Assembly (NCBI GenBank): GCA_002375985.1
Contig: DFNH01000001.1
Span: 1 to 64,000, forward strand
Length of the DNA stretch: 64,000 nt
Reading direction: 5' to 3'
Source: Firmicutes bacterium UBA3572
GTDB lineage: Bacteria > Bacillota > Desulfotomaculia > Desulfotomaculales > Desulforudaceae
Position numbers and translations under genes: made by a program. Shown here piece by piece: positions 7,722-16,148 of this stretch. Under the pieces are notes generated by a model. It was not told where the DNA came from. It saw nothing but the letters and a program-made list of their open reading frames with translations, and did no database searches. How positions within the stretch are numbered: position 1 is the stretch's first letter; each line of letters opens with the position of its first letter.

Positions 7722-9125
7722 ATGCGGAAAGCTATTATATTACTGGCGGCGTTTCTTTTTGTCTTTCTTTCTTTTGCTAAAAGTGTCTTAGCCTGTGAGA
7801 TAAAGTTAACCCCGTCTACGTTTACCGTGAAGGCAGGTGACACGGTTTCCTTTACGCTGGAAAGGTATCAAACACACCGGCGCTGTGATGTACCTTTGGA
7901 GGACACCTCCATCAAGATCACCGGCGGTGAAATTGTTGACCCCGGGGTTTGGCAGAGAGGGTATCCTGACCTCCTTACCTTTACGGTAAGATTTACGACC
8001 CCTGGTGAGGCTGTTGTACACGTTGAGCGGTATTGCGAAAAGGAAGGATTAATGGTTACCGAGGCTAAAGGGACCGTCCTGGCTGCTCAAGATAGTAGTT
8101 CGGGTGAAGGGGAAACCGTTCCCGTGCCTCAGGTAACAGAGCCGGAAAATCCGCCGGATACCCGGGAGCTTTCCGGTGAACAGGCGACAGAAGAAGCGGG
8201 TCAAGAGAACCATAACTACGGATCCACGAGCACGTCACCGGACGAAAGTTCCGACGCCACTTTAAACGATCCCTTGACTAACGGTGGAACGGCAGAGACT
8301 TTGCCGTCCTGCGAAGCGGGGCAAAATGCTGCAGCCGATCAGTCTTGGCTGGAGAAACTGTCTGCAACCCCTTTACATTACTGGCTGTGGTACGGCTTTA
8401 TTTTCACCGGCCTAATCCTTTACCTTCTGAGATTAGAGGCGTTGAGAAAACCATTCCTTATTTTAAGCCTTATCGTGCTGGGTTTTTATCTCGGAGGGTG
8501 CCCGTGCGCGGTCGGTGTTGTTTTTAAGATCCTCATAGGGGGCGGGATAGCGCTTTTCCTCATCCCGGTGGCCATTTCGGTGATTTGGGGTAGGGTCTTT
8601 TGCGGGTGGACGTGTCCGCTCGGCGCGGTGCAGGAGTTTGTACACGCTGGGAAGCTAGGCGTGAGAGTTCCCGATAGGATGGACAAATATTTAAAATACC
8701 TTAAGTTTGTGATCCTCGGAGTATTCGGGTATCTGACAATAACCACCGGCAACTATATCTGGGGTGATTACGAACCTTTCAAGGTACTTTTCAATTTCCA
8801 AGGTACGGCTACTGCTACCGCTATTTTGCTCATAACCCTTTTGGTCTCGCTGTTTATTGAACGGCCTTTCTGCAGATATGCGTGTCCCCTCGGAGCAGTT
8901 TTTGTTCTTACGTCCAGATCAGTGCTGCGCAAGGTCGGCCCGGATGCACAGAAATGCACCGGGTGTAAACTATGTACCAGGGGTTCATGCGCTATGAACG
9001 CCATCAGGTATGTTGACTCCGCAACAGGTTTGCCTGTGGTCGACAACGGGGAGTGTATTACTTGCCTGCGCTGCGGCGATGTATGCCCGAAACGGGCTTT
9101 GCCGGGCGCACAGTTGAGAGCATAA
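7722..9125 (+). CDS. Secreted-domain/membrane polyferredoxin fusion (NapH/CcoG-like)
   Basis: The 467-residue protein starts with a signal peptide (IILLAAFLFVFLSFA) at the ATG at 7722, behind GAGAGGAGG. A roughly 110-residue extracytoplasmic domain and a low-complexity Ser/Thr/Glu/Pro linker follow. About five membrane helices then carry two CxxxCP-type motifs typical of NapH/NosR/CcoG proteins (VFCGWTCPLGA and PFCRYACPLGA). The C-terminus holds ferredoxin-like 4Fe-4S motifs (CTGCKLC...C and CITCLRCGDVCP). It probably relays electrons across the membrane. The redox partner is unknown, as the neighbours are unrelated. Confidence 0.8.
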   Translation: MRKAIILLAAFLFVFLSFAKSVLACEIKLTPSTFTVKAGDTVSFTLERYQTHRRCDVPLEDTSIKITGGEIVDPGVWQRGYPDLLTFTVRFTTPGEAVVHVERYCEKEGLMVTEAKGTVLAAQDSSSGEGETVPVPQVTEPENPPDTRELSGEQATEEAGQENHNYGSTSTSPDESSDATLNDPLTNGGTAETLPSCEAGQNAAADQSWLEKLSATPLHYWLWYGFIFTGLILYLLRLEALRKPFLILSLIVLGFYLGGCPCAVGVVFKILIGGGIALFLIPVAISVIWGRVFCGWTCPLGAVQEFVHAGKLGVRVPDRMDKYLKYLKFVILGVFGYLTITTGNYIWGDYEPFKVLFNFQGTATATAILLITLLVSLFIERPFCRYACPLGAVFVLTSRSVLRKVGPDAQKCTGCKLCTRGSCAMNAIRYVDSATGLPVVDNGECITCLRCGDVCPKRALPGAQLRA

Positions 9126-9438
9126 GGTAAAACTGGCTCTTGTCGGCGAAGCCGGGGAGAAGCCCGGCCGGGAAGCCGGGCCGTACCTCAAGTATTTCGT
9201 GTAAAAACTTTAGCCAAGTAGCTAATTCCAGGAAGTTTTACGCGGGTTTTAGAAACGGATAGGTGGTGTAAAAGTAAAATTGGCCCCAGAGAGAGAAAAC
9301 CAGAGAGAAAAGGAGAAATAGTAAGCAGCACGGAGAAAGATTTAGAAAAAGAGGGAAGAAAAAGAGGGAAGGGGAAGCCCCGCCTTATGAAGAATTCTTC
9401 TCCAAACCCCAAAAAAGAACCAGAGGAGGTTTCCTCTT
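9126..9438. other. Intergenic, with hairpin and polypurine tract
   Basis: A GC-rich imperfect hairpin just after the polyferredoxin stop (around 9147-9182) could terminate it. The stretch from about 9280 to 9375 is almost pure purine (repeated AGAG/GAAA blocks). No gene is seen, although the polypurine block may include the upstream part of the broken IS element that follows. Confidence 0.4.
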
Positions 9439-9623
9439 ATGGTCGTTATACCCCAACAACGGCTCTTTGGGCGGCAGGAAATGAATCAGGCGATTTAGAG
9501 CGCCTGGTACCGGTGCTTGACCATCTGCCTGATGAGGAGTTAATGCGGCGCCTGGAGAAAGAACGAGGGAAGGGTCGCGATGATTACCCGGTACGGGTGG
9601 TTTGGAGTTCAGTCCCGCTTTAA
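9439..9623 (+). pseudogene. Transposase N-terminal fragment, frameshifted
   Basis: The ATG at 9439, behind AGAGGAGG, opens MVVIPQQRLFGRQEMNQA. After a frameshift near 9493 the text continues as DLERLVPVLDHLPDEELMRR and GRDDYPVRVVW. To my reading this is the usual N-terminus of an IS transposase common in Desulfotomaculum-like genomes. The rest of the gene is absent, and the sequence after about 9620 is unrelated. It is a dead remnant. Confidence 0.6.
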
Positions 9624-9745
9624 AACGTGCGGCTTCGGACAGAAAAAGGCGCAAGTCCGGGATGGACTTCAGCCATGTTTAGCCGAAACGTCTGTCTCCC
9701 CGGGCAAAAATGCTTACAGCGCAAATAGCTTAAAAACAGCATTGG

Positions 9746-9774
9746 TTGATTTTTGGGGGTTTAAGTGTTAGTAT
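9746..9774 (+). promoter_or_regulatory. Promoter of rnpB
   Basis: TTGATT (9746-9751) and TAGTAT (9769-9774) are separated by 17 bases and lie just upstream of the RNase P RNA 5' end. Initiation near 9781 matches the mature end expected from the terminal stem. Confidence 0.65.
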
Positions 9775-9786
9775 GTTATGTTAAGA

Positions 9787-10210
9787 GGTGAGTAAGCTAG
9801 GTGATCGCGGATACCGAAAGGTATCCGAGGAAAGTCCGAGCTCCACAGGGCAGGGTGCTGGGTAACACCCAGTGGGGGCGACCCCAAGGAAAGTGCCACA
9901 GAAATGCAGACCGCCCAATACTCAGGCCAGCAGTATGAGGTTTCCCCATATGGAAGCAATTACTTATAATATAAGGGAAAATCTTATTCTGCTGGGTTGA
10001 GTACTGGGTAAGGGTGGAACGGTGCGGTAAGAGCGCACCAGCGGTCAGGCGACTGGCCGGCTAGGTAAACCCCACCCGGAGCAAGACCGAATAGGGGGAC
10101 AATGGAGTGGCCCGCTCCGTCCCCGGGTATGGTCGCTTGAGGCGCCGGGCAACCGGCGTCCCAGATAGATGATCACCCACGACAGAACTCGGCTTACAGG
10201 CTTACTCACC
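9787..10210 (+). ncRNA. rnpB: RNase P RNA (M1-type)
   Basis: The conserved core GAGGAAAGTCCGAGCTCC and the element ending in CAGACCGCCC are present. The 5' end GGTGAGTAAG (9787-9796) pairs perfectly with the 3' end CTTACTCACC (10201-10210), closing helix P1. The 3' conserved block includes ACAGAACTCGGCTTACAGGC. Length, about 424 nt, suits a large RNase P RNA. It is the catalytic RNA that matures tRNA 5' ends. It has its own promoter and terminator and sits between two IS remnants. Confidence 0.95.
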
Positions 10211-10213
10211 CGT

Positions 10214-10249
10214 GCCAAACTGCGCCATAACCGCGGTTTGGCTTTTGTT
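10214..10249 (+). terminator. rnpB terminator
   Basis: The stem GCCAAAC (10214-10220) / GTTTGGC (10236-10242) is extended inward by TGCG/CGCG, and a T-rich tail follows immediately. Confidence 0.75.
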
Positions 10250-10546
10250 TTCGCTCTTTGGAAAAGGGTTGCGGCGGAGTCTGCACCTCAAGGAATGCAC
10301 AGGAGTTGCAGCGCTATTTGCCATACAGGTATCCGCCGCCGGTGATTTTCCTGCCCCGGTTCCGGGAAAATTCTCCGGTTTTCTTTCGGCCCGGAGCAGC
10401 GATTTTCCCGCAGGGTTCCTGTCGGGCCGACCGAGTCTCTATTTCCGGTTCCTCTCCCGGTGGCGCCGGACAGGCCGAAGATCGCCAATGTGAAGGTGGG
10501 TCTTTAGACAAGAGACAAGCGACGACCTACGCTTCATCCGAGTTGT
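10250..10546. other. Intergenic between rnpB and IS element
   Basis: About 300 bases. Open frames on both strands are short and overlapping, with Arg/Gly/Pro-rich composition typical of GC shadows. I see no supported gene. Confidence 0.4.
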
Positions 10547-11933
10547 GTCCATTATGATGGTGTAAAATTGGTGGGGCTTTAAGCAGGAGAGCCACCCTTC
10601 CCCCTGGTAGATAAGAAGTGTCACAATCTCAACCACCAGGAGGGAGAAAGGATAGGTTACCGTAGACCGTGATCTCTTGCAAGGGTTGTTTGTTCGGGAT
10701 GATGGCTTGGCTTGGTTGGTGGAGGGCATAGTGAACCAAATACTCGATGCTTTAGTACCCGAGCAGCTCAAGGCCAAGCCTACGAACGCACCGAAGAACG
10801 CCAGGGGTACCGCAACGGGTACCGGGATAAAGTGCTCAAGCCGCGCGTAGGAGAACTTACGCTTATGGTTCCTCGGCTGCGAAGCGGGCACTTCTCCACG
10901 GAGCTTTTTGAGCGGTACCAGCGGAGCGAGCAGGCGCTCTTGCTGGCTCAAGAGTCGAGATGGTCGTCTTTTGAGCGTATCCACCAGGAAGGTGCGGGCG
11001 GTTGTTGAGGAACTCTGCGGCACGGAGTTCTCCAAGTCCACCGTCTCCGCCCTGTGCAAGGGGCTGGATGACGTCGTGAAGGAGTGGAATGAGCGAAACT
11101 TGAGCGGCCAAGAGTATCCCTTCTTGCTGGTAGATGCCCTGGTCATCCGGGTGCGGAAAGGCGGCCGGGTGCGGCTCCTAAGCGTGCTCATTGCCACTGG
11201 AATCAACCAGGAGAGGGATACCGGGAGATTTTAGGGCTTATGTTGGGGGACAGCGAATCGGAGGCCTGCTGGTCGGAGTTCTTCGGCGCGCATGCGCGCG
11301 CGGCTTCAACGGAGTGGACCTGGTCGTCTCCGATAACCACAAGGGATTGGTCAAAGCGATAGAGACGCATTTCCAGGGGGCCACCTGGCAGCGGTGCCAG
11401 ACGCACCTTATCCGGAACATCCTGGACGCCTGTCCCAAAGCACTGCAGGGTGAGCTGCACGGGCGGCTGCGGTTGATCTTTGACGCGCCCGATGTAGAGA
11501 CGGCCAGGGGGTTGCTGAACGAGACGATAGAGGCCTTTGGCGCCCGGGCGCCAAAGGCGGTGGAGCGGCTTGAAGTCGGTTTCGAGGACGCTCATGAGCC
11601 GTTGAATAGCGCTGCCCCAACGCTACCGGAAATGGTTACGCACCACCAACGGAGTCGAGCGGCTAAAGCCACGCAGATCCGCCGGCGGGAGCGGGTGATC
11701 CGGATCTTCTCCAACGAGGAGTCGGCCCTGAGGCAGTTCTTAGGCGGTGGTTGTGGAGATCGATGAGGCTTGGTCTTCTGGGTGCCGCTATTTTGACATG
11801 GCGGATTATTTGAGAATGGAAGGTTAACACGGAAAAACAGCGCAAGGAGGTGAGTAATGCCGATACTCCGGTAAATGCAGCTTGAAACGGAGTGCTTTCA
11901 TCTGCCAGGGGGAATTTACACCATAATTCGGAC
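10547..11933 (+). mobile_element. IS256-family insertion sequence, decayed
   Basis: Imperfect terminal inverted repeats bound a 1387-bp element. The left end (10547-10569) reads GTCCATTATGATGGTGTAAA. The right end (11913-11933), read in reverse complement, is GTCCGAATTATGGTGTAAA. Size, ends and transposase content fit the IS256 family. No target duplication was recognised. The transposase has several frameshifts, so this copy cannot move itself. Confidence 0.75.
10656..11827 (+). pseudogene. IS256-family transposase, multiply frameshifted
   Basis: Segments in all three frames read as one mutator-type transposase. They include DRDLLQGLFVRDDGLAWL, YERTEERQGYRNGYRD, ELCGTEFSKSTVSALCKGLD, the catalytic-region text LVVSDNHKGLVKAI with CQTHLIRNIL, and a C-terminal IDEAWSSGCRYFDMADYLRM. 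Frame changes lie near 10780, 10960, 11220, 11600 and 11745. The start codon also appears mutated (TAG just before the expected first codon). It is clearly inactive. Confidence 0.8.
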
Positions 11934-12049
11934 TTGACCGTCAAAATAAAATCTAATTTAGTATATACGCCAAAACTGGGCTCAAGCCCAGCAATACCAG
12001 GCTTTCCTGCAATCAGCGTAGCAAACTCACGCTAGGAGGAGGAAATTCA

Positions 12050-14782
12050 ATGTGGCGCGTGAGAGCCCCAGGGGCGGGTATTGCCTTCCGTATCGCCTTG
12101 CTTTACGCCGTCTTTGCCGCCGCCTGGATTACTTTCTCCGACCGGCTGCTGTTCCGTTTGGTGCCCGATCCGGCGCTGCTGACCGTCTTCCAGAATTACA
12201 AAGGCTGGGCATTTGTGGCCCTCACCGCGGCGCTGCTCTACTTTGCCCTGCGGGCCCCCATCACCGCTCTCAAGCAAAGGGAGGAAAAAGAACGCCGGGC
12301 CGCGCGTTCCTTCCGCCTGCTTAGCAGGTGTAATGAGGCCATCGCCCAGGCGGAGGAGGAGACTCTTCTCTTGCAGGAAGTCTGCCGCCTTCTTGTGGAG
12401 GAAGGGGGGTACCGCCTCGCCTGGGTGGGTTTTACCGAGGCGGGACCGGCCAAGAAGGTGCGTCCGGTGGCCCAGGCCGGGTTCGATGCGGGCTACCCGG
12501 AGGCGTTAACTATTACCGGGGACGAGGCGGTCACCGGGCGGGAACCCATGGGTACGGCTATCTGCACCGGCCGGCCGGCGGTCTGCCGAAACGTGGGGAC
12601 CGGTCCCGCTTATGCACCCTGGCACGAACAAGCCGCCCGGCGCGGCCACGCCTCTGCCATTGCCCTGCCCCTGGCGGACGAAAAGGGAGTCTTTGGTGCC
12701 CTGAACATCTACGCTGCGGAGCCGGAGGCCTTCGACCCCGACGAAGAGGAATTCCTCACTTGGCTCGCCAGCAACCTCTCCTTCGGCCTGTGCGCCCTGC
12801 GGGAGCGGGCTGCGCTTCGGGAGAGTGAGGAGAGGTATCGCAGGTTCGTCCGGCAGGCCACCGACGGCATCATTTTAGTCGATGAAGAGGGGCGTATCTG
12901 GGACTGCAACCCCTCCGCCTGCAATATGCTGGGGTATCCGCGCGAGGAACTGCTGGGGAAAGACCTGCGCGATCTAATCCCGCCCGAAGATTTCGAGGCC
13001 CAGCCGTTGCCGATAAAAGAGGCGCTGACGGGAAAACCCCAGTATTTCCGGCAGCAGTTTGAGCGCAAAGACGGGACCCGGGTGTTCACGGAGGCGAACG
13101 TCGTAAGGCTGGAAAAAGGGCTTGTTTTAGGTATCATGCGCGATATCACCACGCAGGTGCAGGCGCAAGAGGAGGTTTTACGCCAGGCGGCCCGGGCCCA
13201 GGCTCTGCTTAAGATCGCCTCCCGCCTCAACGCCGATCTCGAGTTGGAAACCGTTCTCCGCGTGGTTTGTAAGGAGACCCGTGCCGCGCTGCGTGCTTCA
13301 ATGGCCGTTTTCTTGCTTTATAGCGGCGAAAAGGAGGCGTTCCGTTTCGCCGCCGGCTCCGGCCTGCCGCCTGGGTTGGCTCAGACCATAGAGCTCCTGC
13401 CCCGGACGGCCTACAACGAGTTGATCCGCAAACTGGGGCCGCGAGGCCTAATCCCGGATCCTGCCTCCGTGCCGGACATGCCTTACGCGGCGCTTTTCCG
13501 GGAGCATGGTATCCGCAGCTGTATCTACGCCAGCTTGGAGCGGGGCGGTTCCCCCGTGGGCCTTCTCGCCGCCGCCTTTACCGGGGAAAAGTGCACCATC
13601 CCTGGAGACGCCGTCGACCTGATCGCAGGTTTGGCGGATCAGGCCACATCGTCCGTTTGCAACGCGCGGCTGTTTGCGGAGGCTAAAAGGCGCCTGGAAC
13701 AGGTGCAAGCCCTGCGCCGCATCGACATGGCCATCACCGGCAGCTTGGATTTGCGCGTAATCTTTCAAGTTATCCTGAACGAAGTTACCGGCTTGCTGAA
13801 GGCGGGTGCCGCCGCCGTTTTGCGTCGCGACCCCTACAGTGGGACGCTGCGATACGAGGCCTGGCGCGGTTTTCGCGCCGCCGACCCTGGGCGTCTTCAC
13901 CTGCGCCCGGGCGAGGGCTGGGGTGGGCGCGCGGTTCTGGAACACCGGTCCGTGTACATACCTGACCTGCGCCGCGTCGAGTGGGATCCGGTTCAGGGCC
14001 CGCTCCTGGAAAAGGAAGGCTTTGCCGCATACTACGCCCTGCCCCTCATCGCCAAAGGCCACGTGCAGGGCGTGCTGGAGGTCTTCAACCGGAAGCCCCT
14101 GGAGACCGATGGGACCTGGCTGGAATTCCTGGAGGCTCTGGCCGGGCAGGCGGCCATCGCCATCGACAACGCCGCGCTGTTTCACAACCTGGAGCGTGCC
14201 AACGTGGAACTGCTCCAGGCCTACGATGCCACCATTGAAGGCTGGGCGTTTGCCCTCGGTCTGAAAGATGAAGAGACCGAGGGCCACAGCCGCCGCGTTA
14301 CCGAGATGACGCTGCGTATTGCCCGGGAAATGGGCATGAAAGAGGAAAAGCTGGCCCATGTGCGGCGCGGGGCGCTTCTGCACGACATCGGCAAGATGGG
14401 CATCCCCGATGCCATCCTCCTCAAGCCCGGCAGGCTGACCGATGAAGAGTGGGAGATCATGCGCCGGCACCCTCGGTACGCCTTTGAGATGCTCTCGCCA
14501 ATCGCCTTCTTGCGTCCGGCACTGGATATTCCCTACTGCCACCACGAAAAATGGGACGGCACCGGCTACCCGCGCGGGCTTAAAGAGGAGCAGATTCCTT
14601 TGGCGGCACGCATCTTCGCCGTGGTGGACGTCTACGATGCCCTGACCAGCGACCGCCCCTACCGCCCGGCGTGGCCGCAAGAAAAAGCATCGGCCTACCT
14701 GCGCGAGCAGGCCGGGCGACACTTTGACCCCCGGGTGGTGGAGGTTTTCCGGGCGCTTTGGGAACGGGGCCAACTGTTGTAA
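12050..14782 (+). CDS. Membrane GAF-PAS-GAF-GAF-HD-GYP phosphodiesterase/sensor
   Basis: The 910-residue protein has two N-terminal membrane helices (about residues 10-28 and 52-66). A GAF domain (80-250), a PAS domain (about 262-375; ATDGIILVDEEGRIWDCNPS), two more GAF domains (380-550 and 555-710) and a C-terminal HD-GYP domain follow. The catalytic signatures are HDIGKMGIPD and HHEKWDGTGYP. HD-GYP enzymes hydrolyse cyclic di-GMP, so this should link an unknown signal to c-di-GMP loss. AGGAGGAGG precedes the ATG. The gene begins about 115 bp after the IS end, so its native promoter may have been altered. Confidence 0.88.
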   Translation: MWRVRAPGAGIAFRIALLYAVFAAAWITFSDRLLFRLVPDPALLTVFQNYKGWAFVALTAALLYFALRAPITALKQREEKERRAARSFRLLSRCNEAIAQAEEETLLLQEVCRLLVEEGGYRLAWVGFTEAGPAKKVRPVAQAGFDAGYPEALTITGDEAVTGREPMGTAICTGRPAVCRNVGTGPAYAPWHEQAARRGHASAIALPLADEKGVFGALNIYAAEPEAFDPDEEEFLTWLASNLSFGLCALRERAALRESEERYRRFVRQATDGIILVDEEGRIWDCNPSACNMLGYPREELLGKDLRDLIPPEDFEAQPLPIKEALTGKPQYFRQQFERKDGTRVFTEANVVRLEKGLVLGIMRDITTQVQAQEEVLRQAARAQALLKIASRLNADLELETVLRVVCKETRAALRASMAVFLLYSGEKEAFRFAAGSGLPPGLAQTIELLPRTAYNELIRKLGPRGLIPDPASVPDMPYAALFREHGIRSCIYASLERGGSPVGLLAAAFTGEKCTIPGDAVDLIAGLADQATSSVCNARLFAEAKRRLEQVQALRRIDMAITGSLDLRVIFQVILNEVTGLLKAGAAAVLRRDPYSGTLRYEAWRGFRAADPGRLHLRPGEGWGGRAVLEHRSVYIPDLRRVEWDPVQGPLLEKEGFAAYYALPLIAKGHVQGVLEVFNRKPLETDGTWLEFLEALAGQAAIAIDNAALFHNLERANVELLQAYDATIEGWAFALGLKDEETEGHSRRVTEMTLRIAREMGMKEEKLAHVRRGALLHDIGKMGIPDAILLKPGRLTDEEWEIMRRHPRYAFEMLSPIAFLRPALDIPYCHHEKWDGTGYPRGLKEEQIPLAARIFAVVDVYDALTSDRPYRPAWPQEKASAYLREQAGRHFDPRVVEVFRALWERGQLL

Positions 14783-15139
14783 GTCAATCATACCCGCTTT
14801 TTCTAGTTTGCCCGGCAGCAGTTCCTATTCTACAAGGCTTAACGTCCCCCAAACCACATGGATTAAGAGCTGATCTTGTTTTGAAGATGCACAAAAGAGA
14901 GGCAATGCCCGTAATGATGGAGAAGACAAGGTGGTGGACAGTTAAGCGGTTGCGCCAGAAGGGGGCACGGGAGCGTTAACAGACGGAAAGCAATAAATAA
15001 CCATGCTTGCACCGATGATGCTTCAGGCGGTGGGCCAGGGAGGGGCAGATTATCCAAACAGTTTCTTATGTTTCGTAAAGCGTCCCGAGCGCTTGGTCAC
15101 ATGCCCGGGGATCATAATACCCGGGAGGGCCGATTCTTC
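14783..15139. other. Intergenic, no supported gene
   Basis: About 350 bases between the HD-GYP gene and the broken usp gene. Short frames exist, but none has a ribosome site or recognisable content. Confidence 0.4.
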
Positions 15140-15582
15140 CTAGCGTACCAGCAATACCGGGCAGGGTGCCCGGCTGACGACCTTCTGGGCTATACTGCCC
15201 ACGATCCAGGCGCTGAATCCGGCGGCGCCCCGGGTACCCATAATAATAATTAGGTCAAAACTTTTTCCTCAGGCGCACTTAACGATCTCGGTCCCTGCAT
15301 CGCCGCTGCGAAATAGCGTCCGAACCTGGATGCCGGCTTCGGCAAAGGCTGCGATGTTTCGGCCGAAGTCTTCTTGGCTTCGCGCTCGAAGGCTTCCTGA
15401 TAGGCTTCTTCGGAGACCCATATGGCGTGCGCTACCGATCTGGGCGGGTACACGTAAATGATACTCACCTCGGCGTCCGGCAGGTGTTTGGCCAACTCGA
15501 CCGCCTTGTGGACCGCCTTCATGGCGTTTTGGGAACCGTCAATATTTGCGGCAGCGGTTTGGGTGGACCTATTTTGTGACAT
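15140..15582 (-). pseudogene. Universal stress protein (UspA family), broken
   Basis: On the minus strand the text reads IDGSQNAMKAVHKAVELAKH and AEVSIIYVYPP. It then shifts frame near 15350 to continue AFAEAGIQVRTLF and SGDAGTEIVKCA, meets a TGA near 15274, and resumes as FDLIIIMGTRGAAG with PCPVLLVR to a TAG at 15140. The ATP-binding motif GTRGA is still visible. One frameshift and one internal stop make it a recent pseudogene. Confidence 0.75.
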
Positions 15583-15636
15583 ACTGAGTGGTATACTGAA
15601 AGAAAGGTGTCCATTTTGCCTGGGGGTGCATTACAG

Positions 15637-16080
15637 ATGCTAAGCACTACGGTTAAAAAGATGATGCTGATGGGTATCGGGGCGTTATCGCTGACCAGGG
15701 AACGGGCGGAGATCCTAGTCAAGGAACTTACGGAAAAAGGCGACGTGAACCAAACCGAGGCCCGGTCTTTTGTAGCCGAACTGATCCAGCGGGGGGAGCA
15801 GGAACGCAAGGCGCTGCAAAAAGCGGTACGCGGTGAAATGGCGCGGCTGCGCGACGAATTCAGCATGGTGAACAAGAAGGATCTGGCGCGCCTGGAAGCC
15901 CGGCTGAGACGGATTGAAAAACACTTAAACCTCCCGCCGCTGGCTGCCGAGGGCGCTGACAGCGCGAGCCAGGCGGAGGAACGGCTGCAGCGCATTGAGG
16001 ACCATTTAAATTTGACAGAGTCCTCCCCGGTGGAGGTCGGTGAACGGAGGCAGACGGACGAGGCCAAGCAGCCAGGCTAA
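15637..16080 (+). CDS. Phasin-like (polyhydroxyalkanoate granule-associated) coiled-coil protein
   Basis: The 147-residue helical protein contains LTRERAEILVKELTEKGDV and EARSFVAELIQRGEQE, the pattern of the phasin-like/PhaF-type family. A long coiled coil follows, with two related repeats (RLRRIEKHLNLP and RLQRIEDHLNLT). I start at the ATG at 15637; the frame is open from 15607. No PHA synthase is nearby, so a granule role is not supported here. Many Clostridia carry this small protein without known function. Confidence 0.65.
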   Translation: MLSTTVKKMMLMGIGALSLTRERAEILVKELTEKGDVNQTEARSFVAELIQRGEQERKALQKAVRGEMARLRDEFSMVNKKDLARLEARLRRIEKHLNLPPLAAEGADSASQAEERLQRIEDHLNLTESSPVEVGERRQTDEAKQPG

Positions 16081-16148
16081 TCACCGGCATATTTGGGACC
16101 GCCTCGCGAGTATAGTTATGGTATCAACCCGCTCGGGGAGGTGGTCCC

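Noticed and set aside
14887..14979. Short basic ORF after the HD-GYP gene
   Set aside because: About 30 codons without a ribosome site or conserved look. Most likely chance.
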